42,852 nt of DNA. It comes from an uncultured Candidatus Saccharibacteria bacterium (GTDB lineage: Bacteria; Patescibacteriota; Saccharimonadia; Saccharimonadales; Saccharimonadaceae). Position numbers and translations under genes: made by a program. This document shows, in pieces, positions 9,746 to 20,109 of this stretch; the first letter of the stretch is position 1, and each line of letters starts with the position of its first letter. The DNA is taken from positions 1 to 42,852 of the forward strand of contig CANDYU010000007.1 in NCBI GenBank assembly GCA_947425245.1. The letters are read 5' to 3'. Below the pieces are notes generated by a model. It saw nothing but the letters and a program-made list of their open reading frames with translations. It was not told where the DNA came from and did not search any database.

Positions 9746-11140
9746 CTAATTTTGGAGCAGCTTGGCGAGTTTAGACCGGATTCCGCCTTCGTCGGGAGAG
9801 CCAGCGAGTGTATCCATGGCAACACGGAGAAGCCCGAGGGCGGTAATATAGGAATGGTCAAGCGAAGCGGTAGTTTCGTTATGAATGCCGGGGATATCGG
9901 AACTCTCGACGAGATGGATAATTGGGCGGCGAGCAAACGGTAGACCTTTAAACCAGTCGGTAGTCGAGAGAACATCTTGGAGCTCGGCCAGCCCAGCACC
10001 ACCACCACAGAGAAGGATTTTATTGGGAAGCATGTCGCTAAGATTGAACTCTTCTAGGGTAATCTCGACGCCAGAGAGCCAAACGGCAAGATTGCGACGG
10101 ATAGCTAGGAGCATTTTCTCACGCATGTCGTTAGTAACCTTGGCGGGATTGCGGATGGCGAGTTTCAATTTCTCGGCAGTGTCGAAGTCGATATCGAGCG
10201 TTTCGGCGATCTGGTGCGTAAAGCTGCGACCGCCGATGCCGAACATCTTAGTTCCCTCAACCCCGCCATCATCGACAACTGCAATATCGGTCGTACCACC
10301 ACCAATATCCATCACGATACCGGAGAAATTATTATCAAGATCATCACCAAGGCAAGCACGACAGACCGCGAAAGGCTCTACGGCAACCGCAAGGAGGTCG
10401 AGGCTAAGCTCGGCACAGACCTTTTCGATGGCGGAAATATGGACCAGCGGAGCAAAGGCGGTATAGAACTGAATAACCACATCGGTACCCTTGAAGCCGA
10501 TAGGATTGCTGATTTTATATCCGTCGATTGCGATGCTAACGATTGCGGAGTTAATTAGGCGAACTTCGACATTCGGATTGTTAGTTTCGTCAGCAATCTC
10601 CTTGCGAGCATTCTCGCCAGCACGGTCTTGGACCCGCTTGATAATAAGGGCCATTTCTTGCTCGGAGAGTGGCTTGTTGCCGTTCTTGCGACGATAGCGA
10701 ACAGTGCTGGTGTTTCCTTTGATTAGCTCTCCAGCAATACCGACTACGGTGAGCTTGCTAGTGGTGCCGGACATTTTTTCGGCCTGACTAAGGGCGTGCT
10801 CACAAACACCGACGACGGCCGGAATATCGGCGATTGCACCAGAGTACATATTGCTAGAGTTTTGATGAGCCCTACCAATACCAATAATGTCTAGCCCCCC
10901 AGTCTTCGTGGGCTTCGCGATGACGGCCTTAACATACTCTGTACCGATATCCAGAGCCAAGATTGTGTCATGATCTTTTTTGAGCTGGGTCTCCTGTTCG
11001 TGATAAATCTTCGAGAGTTCATCAAGCTTCGATTTTTTAGCGTCCTGCGGACGACTCTTCGCTTTTGACCTTGAATCCCTCTCGGCCTCGCCAACCTTTT
11101 CTTGCTTTTTAGTTTCTTTATTGTTTTTAAAAAATCCCAT
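9746..11140 (-). CDS. ftsA: FtsA-like actin-family ATPase (cell division)
   Basis: A 464-residue actin/Hsp70-fold protein. After a Lys-rich N-terminal extension of about 55 residues come phosphate 1 (ALDIGTEYVKAVI, from 62), the FtsA-type 1C region (AEKMSGTTSKLTVVGIAG), NPIGFKG, phosphate 2 (MDIGGGTTDIAVV, 277-289) and an adenosine motif (LLCGGGAGL). Order and motifs fit FtsA, the membrane tether of FtsZ, better than the pilus protein PilM, but the families are close. The last residues (RSKLAKLLQN) could be a short membrane-binding helix. It starts 11 bases after the upstream membrane-protein gene, so the two are one operon. No ftsZ is in the window. Confidence 0.8.
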   Translation of the reverse strand: MGFFKNNKETKKQEKVGEAERDSRSKAKSRPQDAKKSKLDELSKIYHEQETQLKKDHDTILALDIGTEYVKAVIAKPTKTGGLDIIGIGRAHQNSSNMYSGAIADIPAVVGVCEHALSQAEKMSGTTSKLTVVGIAGELIKGNTSTVRYRRKNGNKPLSEQEMALIIKRVQDRAGENARKEIADETNNPNVEVRLINSAIVSIAIDGYKISNPIGFKGTDVVIQFYTAFAPLVHISAIEKVCAELSLDLLAVAVEPFAVCRACLGDDLDNNFSGIVMDIGGGTTDIAVVDDGGVEGTKMFGIGGRSFTHQIAETLDIDFDTAEKLKLAIRNPAKVTNDMREKMLLAIRRNLAVWLSGVEITLEEFNLSDMLPNKILLCGGGAGLAELQDVLSTTDWFKGLPFARRPIIHLVESSDIPGIHNETTASLDHSYITALGLLRVAMDTLAGSPDEGGIRSKLAKLLQN

Positions 11141-11151
11141 ACCTTGTTTTC

Positions 11152-12522
11152 CTAAATCAAATCCTCACCATAATGACACGTATCGCTAAGCGTGCAAGAC
11201 TCCAAGTCATCGTCATAGTAGTCGTAAGGAATCGTTCCGACTATAAACTCGATTATTTCGTCTATCAAATCAGTAATCGGCCGATAGTTGTTCGGAGCGT
11301 TAACAGTAATATCCTCGTATCTCAGATCAAAGGCTCCGACCGTCACATAGGAGTTCTCTTCGTAATAGAAATGAATGGTTTGAACCTGATGACTGAATCG
11401 TGAAATCTCGAGGTAGAGGCACAAATCGTCGTCTATATCGATGTCGCTAGCGTCAATCTCGTCGAAATCAGTTGCATCAATGTTGCTTGAGCCAAATTGA
11501 GATGGATATTTATCAACCACGCCATTATAACAATCGAAGAACGACTCGGCGACGTCAGTTTCCGGCAAAGCGTTGATGAAGCCGGCCAAATTAGCCTTGT
11601 TTAAGCTAATTTCATATAGCCCGTTTCCGGATTGAGGATGGTAGGCGGAGATTTTAGACTCAACACTATCGTGATTAATAGTAAATGTGTCAAACTCATC
11701 AATCTCGACAACCTTAATAAATGGCAACTTGCGATATAAGATAGCAAGCTCGTCACCCAGGTCGGCGTTCAAGGCATTAACCGTACAGGTATAGATTTCT
11801 TTAAAACCGTTTGCTTGACTATCACCTAATTCAAGACTGTCAACAATTTCCGGAACTGAGATACGCCACCACTCATTATCGATAACTTCTAACAGACCGA
11901 GTATCTCCTCGAGCTCAGCATAATCGTCCTCACTTAAGCCAAGATTATTGATAGCCTCCATAACCTTGCTGACCTGTAAATATATAACACCGTCCGAGAG
12001 CTGTACTAAACCCAGATCAAGCTCAACAGAACGATTGTTATCGAGAGAGACAGATAGACTGGCGGTTGTAGAGTTGGGGAGATGGTTCGACGAAGAATCT
12101 AAACTCAACCAAAGTCGAGGAGAAGGTATGCCGTCACCAAGAGGTAAAACGGCAAGATCGCCCTGCACGGATACATTGGAGGCAGACATCAGGTTTGTTA
12201 CTGCATCAAAAGCGACTTTGTCTGGACTGCTGTAAAACCCGAAGAACCAAATGCCGACACAGCCGAGAATCAATATAATTGCGGCAAGAATTGAGAGGAC
12301 GATAATCGGAACATGGCTAGTTTTTTGGTAGCATTGATCTGGCGTGGTGGCTACTTTCGACGATTTGCTAGGTGACACTGATGGAGTCTCTGGCTGCGGC
12401 GTATCACTTTGTGTATTTTGGTCAGTGTTTTGATTTTGGCTTGGCTCCTGCGGTGCAATATTTTGTGCATTATCGCCCGCGTCACCAACGTTGGATGGAT
12501 CTTGGTTTGGGTCTTGGTCCAT
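11152..12522 (-). CDS. Single-pass membrane protein with large extracytoplasmic domain
   Basis: A 456-residue orphan. Residues 1-65 are a Gln/Asn/Pro/Ser-rich disordered cytoplasmic tail, about 71-96 are a membrane helix (VPIIVLSILAAIILILG), and the rest is extracytoplasmic with a strongly acidic Asp/Glu stretch near the end and several Cys. I recognise no family. It precedes the FtsA-like gene in the same operon, so a link to division or envelope assembly is possible but only inferred. An AAGGAGG site fixes the start. The promoter is shared, back to back, with enolase. Confidence 0.65.
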   Translation of the reverse strand: MDQDPNQDPSNVGDAGDNAQNIAPQEPSQNQNTDQNTQSDTPQPETPSVSPSKSSKVATTPDQCYQKTSHVPIIVLSILAAIILILGCVGIWFFGFYSSPDKVAFDAVTNLMSASNVSVQGDLAVLPLGDGIPSPRLWLSLDSSSNHLPNSTTASLSVSLDNNRSVELDLGLVQLSDGVIYLQVSKVMEAINNLGLSEDDYAELEEILGLLEVIDNEWWRISVPEIVDSLELGDSQANGFKEIYTCTVNALNADLGDELAILYRKLPFIKVVEIDEFDTFTINHDSVESKISAYHPQSGNGLYEISLNKANLAGFINALPETDVAESFFDCYNGVVDKYPSQFGSSNIDATDFDEIDASDIDIDDDLCLYLEISRFSHQVQTIHFYYEENSYVTVGAFDLRYEDITVNAPNNYRPITDLIDEIIEFIVGTIPYDYYDDDLESCTLSDTCHYGEDLI

Positions 12523-12549
12523 GGGCCTCCTTGCTTAAGCTTTAAATCT

Positions 12550-13870
<1,321 letters not shown>

Positions 13871-13890
13871 GATAGCTTGGGACTCCAAAA

Positions 13891-13917
13891 AATCCCCAGA
13901 TTCTGGGGATTTTTATT
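13891..13917. terminator. Bidirectional terminator between eno and dnaE
   Basis: AATCCCCAG (13891-13899) pairs with CTGGGGATT (13903-13911). A T run follows on the plus strand and a T6 run on the minus strand, so it can end both convergent genes. Confidence 0.9.
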
Positions 13918-14023
13918 ATGGTGTTTTCGCTATTTCTTAGTGTGACCCGACACCTTTGGGGTTAATTAGAATTAGAGACGGCCTAGTAGCACTATACGGC
14001 AAGACGATACAAACTGTCGCAGC

Positions 14024-17000
14024 CTATTTAACCTTGACGCAATCCTGACCAAGCAAAGCAATGAGCGGTTTTACAAGTTCATCATTCACATCGATCCGGA
14101 AGGGCAAACGTAAAGGCCGCTTACCATTTTCATCCTTGAGGACCATAATAATCTCTTGGACGCCGGGGTTCAACTCGCAGAGATGCCGAATTTCGCTTAA
14201 GGTATCTGTGTCATTAGGGTTTTCGACGAGAACATAAAGTCGCTCGTGACGGGGGTCCTTCGGGGGTGCAACGGGAGGACGAGGAGCTGCTTCGGCGACC
14301 GGAGCGGAATCAGCTGGGCGGCGATAGCCTCCACCTCCGCCACCAACGCCCGCAGCACGACTACGACGGGTGGGGCGAGGAGCGGGGGCAGCAGGAACTG
14401 GGAGTTTCTGGCCAGTGGATTGATAACTTTCTAGAACTTCATCTGGAATAATCTCGACGCTTTCAGCAATAATCTTTATGTCAGTAGAAATGTTACCGTC
14501 TTTGTCCTTAGCATTAACACGGCCGGTAACTTTAATGACATTATCTTGTTCGAGTTTACCGCCAACTTCCTCAAAGAGGTTTGGAAAGACGATAATTTCT
14601 ACTTCGGCAATCTTGTTTTCCAGCTTGACAAAAGCCATACGAGTGTTACTCTTAGTCATTATTGTGCGTACCGCACTGACGATACCGCCAATACTGAGCA
14701 CTTTACCGTCATGCTCGGCAGCAACAAGATTATAAGGATGGGTTTGTTCATCGAAATAGGTTTCGTAGCGATCGAGCGGGTGACTGGAAATATAAAGACC
14801 CATGAGATCACGCTCCCAGAGCAACTGTTCTTTTTCAGGGAAGCGGGTCGGGCTAGGCTTAATATCAGGCTCAGGAACCGCACCAGCATCACCCATGGCT
14901 CCGAAGAGGTCGGTTTGGCCACTGGCAGCATCTTTTTGGCGTTTCGCCCCATAGGCTTGGATACTCTCCAAGTTAAAGAGTAAGTCACTACGATCAGCAA
15001 AACGATCAAAGGCTCCGGTCTTAATGGCAGCTTCCCAAGATTTCTTATTGAACTTTCCAGAGTTCACGCGAGCGGCAAAGTCGCAAACGCTCTTGAACAG
15101 ACCGTTCTTGTCTCGCTCGGGGATCACATATTCTTCGACTAGGGCCTTGCCCATACTCTTGATACCAGAGAGACCAAAGCGGATCTTCCCTTCCCCACCG
15201 ACGATACCGAAGTCACCATAAGACTCGTTAATGTCGGGGCCGAGAACCTGAATCCCCATACGCTTACATTCGGTAATTTCGATCGCTAGACGGTCGGTCC
15301 AACGCATATCGGCAGTCATTAAGGCAGCCATAAAGGCGTCGGGGTAGTGTGCCTTGAGGTATGCTGTCCAGTAGGCCACCAGCCCATAGCAAGCAGCGTG
15401 AGATTTATTAAAACAGTAGTTCGCGAAGTCGAGTAGCTCGACCCAGAACTGCTCAGCGATCTCTTCGGTGGCACCGCCGACTTTAATTGCACCCTGGATA
15501 AACTCTGGCTTCACTTTATTCATGAGGTCGACTTTTTTCTTACCGACCGCCTTACGCAAAGTATCAGCCTGACCACCAGTGAAACCGCACCATTCACGCG
15601 AAATCTGCATGAACTGCTCCTGGTAAATCATAATTCCATAAGTGCTTTTTAAGGAGCTTTCAAGACCAGGATGAAGATAGGTAATCGGCTCCTCACCATG
15701 CTTACGGCGAATAAATGAATCGATGAACTGCATTGGCCCAGGACGATAGAGGGCCACCATAGCAATAATATCTTCAAACCGGTTAGCCTTGAGATCGCGA
15801 AGATATCGTTTCATGCCAGCAGACTCCAGCTGAAAAACGCCAGTAGTTTCAGCCCGTTGGAGCAGTTCGTAAGTTTTTTCGTCGTCGAGCGGGACTTTTA
15901 CAAGGTCGATATCATTATGGTAGACTTTACGAATCATACGCAAGGCATTATTAATAACGGACAAGTTGCTGAGGCCGAGAAAGTCCATCTTGAGAAGTCC
16001 TAGTTCCTCAACCTGAGTCATAGGAAACTGAGCAGCAATTGGACCTTTGGCGGAGACTTCAAGAGGGAGAAACTTCTCTAGCTCGTCGGGGGCGATAATT
16101 ACACCACAAGCATGCACGCCGTGGTTACGAACAGTGCCTTCAAGTTGACTAGCAAAATCAAGCACCTCCTTAGACACGGGATTCGTTTCATACTCATGTT
16201 TTAAATCAGGAACATCTTTAATGGCGTCATTCAGATGGACATGGTGACCCTGCACCGGGTCTGGAACAAGCTTAGCAAGACGATCAGCCTCGGCATAAGG
16301 TACCTCCAGAACACGAGCCACATCACGCACGGCGTTTTTGGCCATCATTTTACCGAAAGTGGCAATATTGGAAACTCGGCCAGCACCGTATTTACGCGTA
16401 CAATATTCAATCACCTCATCACGTCGGGTATCCTGAATATCAGTATCAATATCAGGCATGGAAATACGATCAGGATTCAAGAAACGCTCAAAGAGTAGGT
16501 CGTATTTCAGAGGATCGAGTTCAGTAATCCTCAGAGCGTAAGCCAAAATGCTACCGGCCGCCGAGCCACGACCTGGGCCAAAGATAATACGCTGCGATTT
16601 CCCCCAGTTGATGAAGTCTTGGACGATGAGGAAATAACCATTATAGCCCATTTTGTCAACCACTCCAAGTTCATAATCAATTCGGGGCAGAATCTTCATC
16701 TTCTCTTCAGCACGCTCGGGCTTTTTATCCTCCTTTTCCAGCATCTTGCGACATTCCTCAACGGATAACTTAGTCGTCTCTTCTAGATCATAGCCAGCGT
16801 AGCGATAAACAAGGCCCTGAAAAACCAGCTTGTCAAGATAGGTCTTATCAGTTTCACCCTCCGGGACTGGAAACTCCGGAATCAAAATACGACCGAGGTG
16901 TAGGTCAACATTACAGCGGTCAGCAATACGTCGAGAATTACGAACAGCTTCAGGATAGTCTTTACCCCAGCGATTAATGATTTCTTGGGGAGGTATAACA

Positions 17001-17785
17001 TGGAGCTCGAAGTCTTTGAGCGACATGCGGTTCGGATTTGAGAGGTTCGAGGCGGTACCGACACAGAGGAGAACTTCATGCGTGTCCTGGTCGTCATGAT
17101 GAAGGTAATGAGCGTCACAGGTCACTACGAGTGGTAGGCCAGTTTTGTCATGGATTTTGACTAGTTCTTGGTTAATTTCATTCTGGACATCCCAGTGAGT
17201 AGGAGAGTCGGGATGGCCGTGATCTTGCATTTCAAGGTAAAAACGGTCTTGATAAACGGTGGAGTACCAATCAATGAGATCCTGAGTGCGTTTTTCGTCG
17301 TGGTCGCGGATCGCCATGGAGATTTCGGAGCCAGCACAGCCCGAAAGGCAAATGATTCCCTCGTTGTACTGCTCCATGATACGATGATCAATGCGGGGTT
17401 TATAGTATTTACCATGAATCTCAGCTTCTGACATAAGATGACAAAGATTCTCAAAGCCCTTATCGTTCATAGCAAGCAGAGTGATATGGAAGCGTTGCTT
17501 ATCGTGAGCAGGATCGTGATCCTCCATATGACGAGCAGCCACATAGGCCTCAAGACCGAGCACCGGCTTAATCCCAGCGTCATTACAGGTCTTATAAAGC
17601 TCGACTAGGCCGCTCATGGTGCCATGATCCGTGACGGCTACGGCTTCCATGCCTTGATCCTTAACGAAGTCGACCAACTGAGGTATCTTAGTTAAACCGT
17701 CAAGAAGCGAGTAGTGGGTATGGTTGTGTAGATGGACAAAATCGCTAGGCTTGAGCGGTTCTGAATCTTTGGTTACCTCGGTCAT
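14024..17785 (-). CDS. dnaE: DNA polymerase III alpha subunit
   Basis: Replicative polymerase, 1253 residues. Order: PHP domain (HLHNHTHYSLLDG, AVTDHGTMSG), palm with the metal-binding aspartates in MPDIDTD and the third in LKMDFLGLS, GRGSAAGS and ALYRPGPM motifs, helix-hairpin-helix region, OB fold (VLSIGGIVSAVRTIM onward), and a C-terminal domain. Before the C-terminal domain is a Pro/Ala/Arg/Gly low-complexity linker containing six consecutive Gly. There is no intein or split. The ATG comes 6 bases after TATAAT, so the mRNA is predicted leaderless. It is a single-gene unit ending at the terminator shared with eno. Confidence 0.98.
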   Translation of the reverse strand: MTEVTKDSEPLKPSDFVHLHNHTHYSLLDGLTKIPQLVDFVKDQGMEAVAVTDHGTMSGLVELYKTCNDAGIKPVLGLEAYVAARHMEDHDPAHDKQRFHITLLAMNDKGFENLCHLMSEAEIHGKYYKPRIDHRIMEQYNEGIICLSGCAGSEISMAIRDHDEKRTQDLIDWYSTVYQDRFYLEMQDHGHPDSPTHWDVQNEINQELVKIHDKTGLPLVVTCDAHYLHHDDQDTHEVLLCVGTASNLSNPNRMSLKDFELHVIPPQEIINRWGKDYPEAVRNSRRIADRCNVDLHLGRILIPEFPVPEGETDKTYLDKLVFQGLVYRYAGYDLEETTKLSVEECRKMLEKEDKKPERAEEKMKILPRIDYELGVVDKMGYNGYFLIVQDFINWGKSQRIIFGPGRGSAAGSILAYALRITELDPLKYDLLFERFLNPDRISMPDIDTDIQDTRRDEVIEYCTRKYGAGRVSNIATFGKMMAKNAVRDVARVLEVPYAEADRLAKLVPDPVQGHHVHLNDAIKDVPDLKHEYETNPVSKEVLDFASQLEGTVRNHGVHACGVIIAPDELEKFLPLEVSAKGPIAAQFPMTQVEELGLLKMDFLGLSNLSVINNALRMIRKVYHNDIDLVKVPLDDEKTYELLQRAETTGVFQLESAGMKRYLRDLKANRFEDIIAMVALYRPGPMQFIDSFIRRKHGEEPITYLHPGLESSLKSTYGIMIYQEQFMQISREWCGFTGGQADTLRKAVGKKKVDLMNKVKPEFIQGAIKVGGATEEIAEQFWVELLDFANYCFNKSHAACYGLVAYWTAYLKAHYPDAFMAALMTADMRWTDRLAIEITECKRMGIQVLGPDINESYGDFGIVGGEGKIRFGLSGIKSMGKALVEEYVIPERDKNGLFKSVCDFAARVNSGKFNKKSWEAAIKTGAFDRFADRSDLLFNLESIQAYGAKRQKDAASGQTDLFGAMGDAGAVPEPDIKPSPTRFPEKEQLLWERDLMGLYISSHPLDRYETYFDEQTHPYNLVAAEHDGKVLSIGGIVSAVRTIMTKSNTRMAFVKLENKIAEVEIIVFPNLFEEVGGKLEQDNVIKVTGRVNAKDKDGNISTDIKIIAESVEIIPDEVLESYQSTGQKLPVPAAPAPRPTRRSRAAGVGGGGGGYRRPADSAPVAEAAPRPPVAPPKDPRHERLYVLVENPNDTDTLSEIRHLCELNPGVQEIIMVLKDENGKRPLRLPFRIDVNDELVKPLIALLGQDCVKVK

Positions 17786-17797
17786 GTATATATTATA
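17786..17797 (-). promoter_or_regulatory. dnaE extended -10, leaderless start
   Basis: TGTGC-TATAAT (-10 at 17797-17792), then six bases, then the dnaE ATG at 17785. There is no ribosome site, and no good -35 at normal spacing. Confidence 0.7.
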
Positions 17798-17839
17798 GCA
17801 CAGGATGTCGAGCGAATTTGGTAGTTTTCGAGACAGAAA

Positions 17840-17900
17840 TTGACAAGCGGAGAATATCTCTATACTCTATCTTGACATTTTTGGCTAAACGTGCTATTAT
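17840..17900 (+). promoter_or_regulatory. Tandem promoters of a short RNA
   Basis: P1: TTGACA (17840-17845) with a TATACT/TACTCT-like -10 near 17861-17868. P2: TTGACA (17872-17877), 17-base spacer ending GTGC, TATTAT (17895-17900). P2 closely matches the window consensus. Confidence 0.75.
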
Positions 17901-17906
17901 AGTAAT

Positions 17907-17962
17907 AATAGGGTACTAATGTCTTCGTAAACCTTAGAGGCGGCCTTTCGACCGCCTTTTTA
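17907..17962 (+). ncRNA. Candidate very short RNA (about 55 nt)
   Basis: Transcription from P2 would start near 17907 and reach an intrinsic terminator (GGCGG 17939-17943, loop, CCGCC 17952-17956, then T5) within about 55 bases. No meaningful coding frame lies between (only Met-Ser-Ser-stop), and downstream the strand is antisense to the coiled-coil gene. No Rfam-type family is recognised. Confidence 0.45.
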
Positions 17963-17966
17963 TGCT

Positions 17967-18422
17967 TTATTTCTTGGTTGCCTTTTTCGTCTTTTCGGCC
18001 GCATTAGCTTTCGAGCGAGCGGTCTCAGCGTTCCGCTTCGCTCGGCTACTGGCACGAGAGGCCGCCCGAGCGTTACTCTCGGCCCGATCAGCTTCGCGGC
18101 GAGCAATTTCAGCTTCGTCAACAATATTAGCACTAGCTTGTTCCTCAGCACGACGCTCGGCATCTTCCTCGGCATAGCGTCGCTCTTGGTTTTCGACAAC
18201 ATGGTTTGCAAAGGTCTTCACGATGCCTCCGATTGAGGTCATACCTTTGACATTATCGACAATATCATCAGCTTTGGCGGCAATTCCTTGGCCGGTGGCG
18301 ATGATTTTTTGGGCTTCTCCAGCTAAGCCGATAAGCTTAATGATCAAGACAGTGGCGAGAATGAGAAAGATTAGCAACGCCGCTGACAACATGATGACAA
18401 GAACCCACTCTGCTATATTCAT
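17967..18422 (-). CDS. Small membrane protein with charged coiled-coil tail
   Basis: 151 residues. One N-terminal membrane helix (about 6-31, LVIMLSAALLIFLILATVLIIKL) is followed by a long Ala/Glu/Arg/Lys-rich helix with a coiled-coil look (RRYAEEDAERRAEEQAS onward), ending in a Lys/Ala-rich tail. The layout resembles DUF948-like proteins, but the match is weak. It has an AAGGAGG site and starts 25 bases after the galU-like gene, so they form an operon. Function unknown. Confidence 0.7.
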   Translation of the reverse strand: MNIAEWVLVIMLSAALLIFLILATVLIIKLIGLAGEAQKIIATGQGIAAKADDIVDNVKGMTSIGGIVKTFANHVVENQERRYAEEDAERRAEEQASANIVDEAEIARREADRAESNARAASRASSRAKRNAETARSKANAAEKTKKATKK

Positions 18423-18447
18423 AATATGATACCTCCTTTTTTGAAAA

Positions 18448-19323
18448 TTATTTATTTAATAACTCGCGAACATCACCGGCATAATCTTCGTAGTCGAGAA
18501 CATATTGCAGCTGGGCAAGGAAATAATTCTTGGGGTCGCCGGTAGTCATCCAAGTTCCCTTAGTACGCTCAACATAGACTGCATTGTCGACGGCCAGCTT
18601 AGTAATTGCGTCAACGGTCCAGAGTTCCCCATCAAGGCCAGTTTCGCGAGGGTTAAGATATTGGAAGACGTCAGGAGTGAGTAGGTAGCGTCCGTAACTG
18701 GTCAAATTAGATGGGGCATCCTCAATTCTGGGTTTCTCGACGATGTTTAATAAGGTCATGGCTTCCTCATTAGCGAGTTTGATGATTCCATAACGACTGA
18801 GAACTTCACGAGGCATTTCTTGAGCAATAATGATAGCACTGGCGTCAGTATGCTTTTTATAAGAATCGATAAGGGTTTTTACATCAGATGAGCCAAAAAC
18901 TACATCGTCGGAATACATTACGATGAAGGCTTCGTCGTCGCAGATAAAATCTCGAGCTGAGGCTACAGGGGAACCATTGCCGTAAGGATAGGATGGATCT
19001 TGTTCAATCACAGTAATCTTCGGCAGATCAAGGACTTCTTGGACCGGTTTATAGCGATCGGATTTTCCTTGGGAACGCAAGAGCTTACGAATACGATTAG
19101 AGCTGTTGTTAAAATAGTCCTCATAGATAGCCTTGCCTTCCCTGGTGGCAACAATAATAACTTCTTCAATGCCAGCCTCGGCACATTCTTCGACGACTAA
19201 TTGCATAATTGGCCGATTGCCGAGAGGCAGCATAGCTTTTGGGACAGTCTTCGTAATCGGTAAGAAGCGACTGGCAAAGCCAGCATCAGTAATGATAGCT
19301 TTAGTGGGTTGACGATATTTCAT
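18448..19323 (-). CDS. galU: UTP--glucose-1-phosphate uridylyltransferase-like nucleotidyltransferase
   Basis: A 291-residue nucleotidyltransferase of the GalU type, which makes UDP-glucose for envelope glycans. FLPITKTVPKAMLPLGNRPI (20-39), VEECAEAGIEEVIIV and the late VEKP stretch match GalU. The nucleotide-binding loop is DAGFASRF where GalU proteins usually have AAGLGTRF, so substrate or efficiency may differ. The start at 19323 is preferred because AAGGAG sits 5 bases upstream, while an earlier in-frame ATG overlaps the -10 (TGTGG-TATAAT, 19348-19343). It is first in an operon with the coiled-coil gene. Confidence 0.85.
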   Translation of the reverse strand: MKYRQPTKAIITDAGFASRFLPITKTVPKAMLPLGNRPIMQLVVEECAEAGIEEVIIVATREGKAIYEDYFNNSSNRIRKLLRSQGKSDRYKPVQEVLDLPKITVIEQDPSYPYGNGSPVASARDFICDDEAFIVMYSDDVVFGSSDVKTLIDSYKKHTDASAIIIAQEMPREVLSRYGIIKLANEEAMTLLNIVEKPRIEDAPSNLTSYGRYLLTPDVFQYLNPRETGLDGELWTVDAITKLAVDNAVYVERTKGTWMTTGDPKNYFLAQLQYVLDYEDYAGDVRELLNK

Positions 19324-19328
19324 AAAAT

Positions 19329-19348
19329 CTCCTTGAGTCTTCATTATA
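19329..19348 (-). promoter_or_regulatory. galU-like gene promoter and ribosome site
   Basis: Extended -10 TGTGG-TATAAT (TATAAT at 19348-19343), predicted start near 19336, and AAGGAG (19334-19329) just before the ATG at 19323. This excludes the in-frame ATG at 19344. Confidence 0.65.
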
Positions 19349-19410
19349 CCACATAGATGTTCCGGTATAAAGTGCGGGCAAACCGTTAAAGATATAAATC
19401 GCGTTAGGGC

Positions 19411-20061
19411 CTATTTTGAGGCCTTTTGAGAGGTTTTGGCCGTTTTAGGCTGTGGTTGGGCGGTTTTTAGCTTTCGGCCCTTCTTGGCGGCCTCACGACG
19501 GGCTAAACGGTCTTCGTGTTGTTGTTCACGGTTATGAATACTATAAATAAGGCTACAAATCCCCAGAATAAGCAAATAAGCACCGAAGAAGCGGACAAAA
19601 TCGACATTGGCTAAGTGACCAGAGTTAAAAATTGCAACGCCAAAAATGAGACCACAAACACCGCAGAGAGCCCAAATAAAGCGATCTGTTGGGTCAACCG
19701 TAGTGTGGAAGGCAATGAGAATCTCAAAAATGCCGCGTAGTAAAGTATAAGCAGCTACCGCGACGAGATGCCAGGTCATCCCTTCGTTAAGAACAAAAAG
19801 TAGCAGCATCCCAAAGAAGGCGTCAAATACCGCTACGCCGGTCGAAACGGCCCAACCTTGGTGGGAATAGCTACGATAGATTGAATTAGCAAACTCGACT
19901 ACCGAGAGAAACAATAAAGTAACGCCAATCATTGGCATGAGACTGCGTGAAATTGAGTCCGAAGTAAAAAGCATCATGCAGCCAAAGCCAAGAGTAATGA
20001 GACCTTGAAAAATGAAGACTAGCCAGTGGCTGTCGATATATTTACGTTTAATATGTGCCAT
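19411..20061 (-). CDS. HdeD/DUF308-like multi-pass membrane protein
   Basis: 216 residues with about six membrane helices arranged as repeated hairpins (WLVFIFQGLITLGFGCMMLF, LLFVLNEGMTWHLVAVAAYT, FFGAYLLILGICSLIY), the layout of the HdeD/DUF308 family. E. coli HdeD is tied to acid resistance; no function is certain here. The tail is strongly basic (Lys/Gln/Ala/Pro), so it is cytoplasmic. TATGC-TATACT (20089-20084) and an AGGAGG site (20071-20066) give it its own promoter, separate from the FemAB operon upstream. Confidence 0.75.
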   Translation of the reverse strand: MAHIKRKYIDSHWLVFIFQGLITLGFGCMMLFTSDSISRSLMPMIGVTLLFLSVVEFANSIYRSYSHQGWAVSTGVAVFDAFFGMLLLFVLNEGMTWHLVAVAAYTLLRGIFEILIAFHTTVDPTDRFIWALCGVCGLIFGVAIFNSGHLANVDFVRFFGAYLLILGICSLIYSIHNREQQHEDRLARREAAKKGRKLKTAQPQPKTAKTSQKASK

Positions 20062-20109
20062 AAAACCTCCTAAATATGTTTTTAGTATAGCATAAAGACT
20101 ACTAGGCGA

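Noticed and set aside
9746-11140. PilM (type IV pilus) assignment
   Set aside because: The 1C-region and NPIGFKG motifs fit FtsA better, and no pilN, pilO or pilT-type genes are adjacent.
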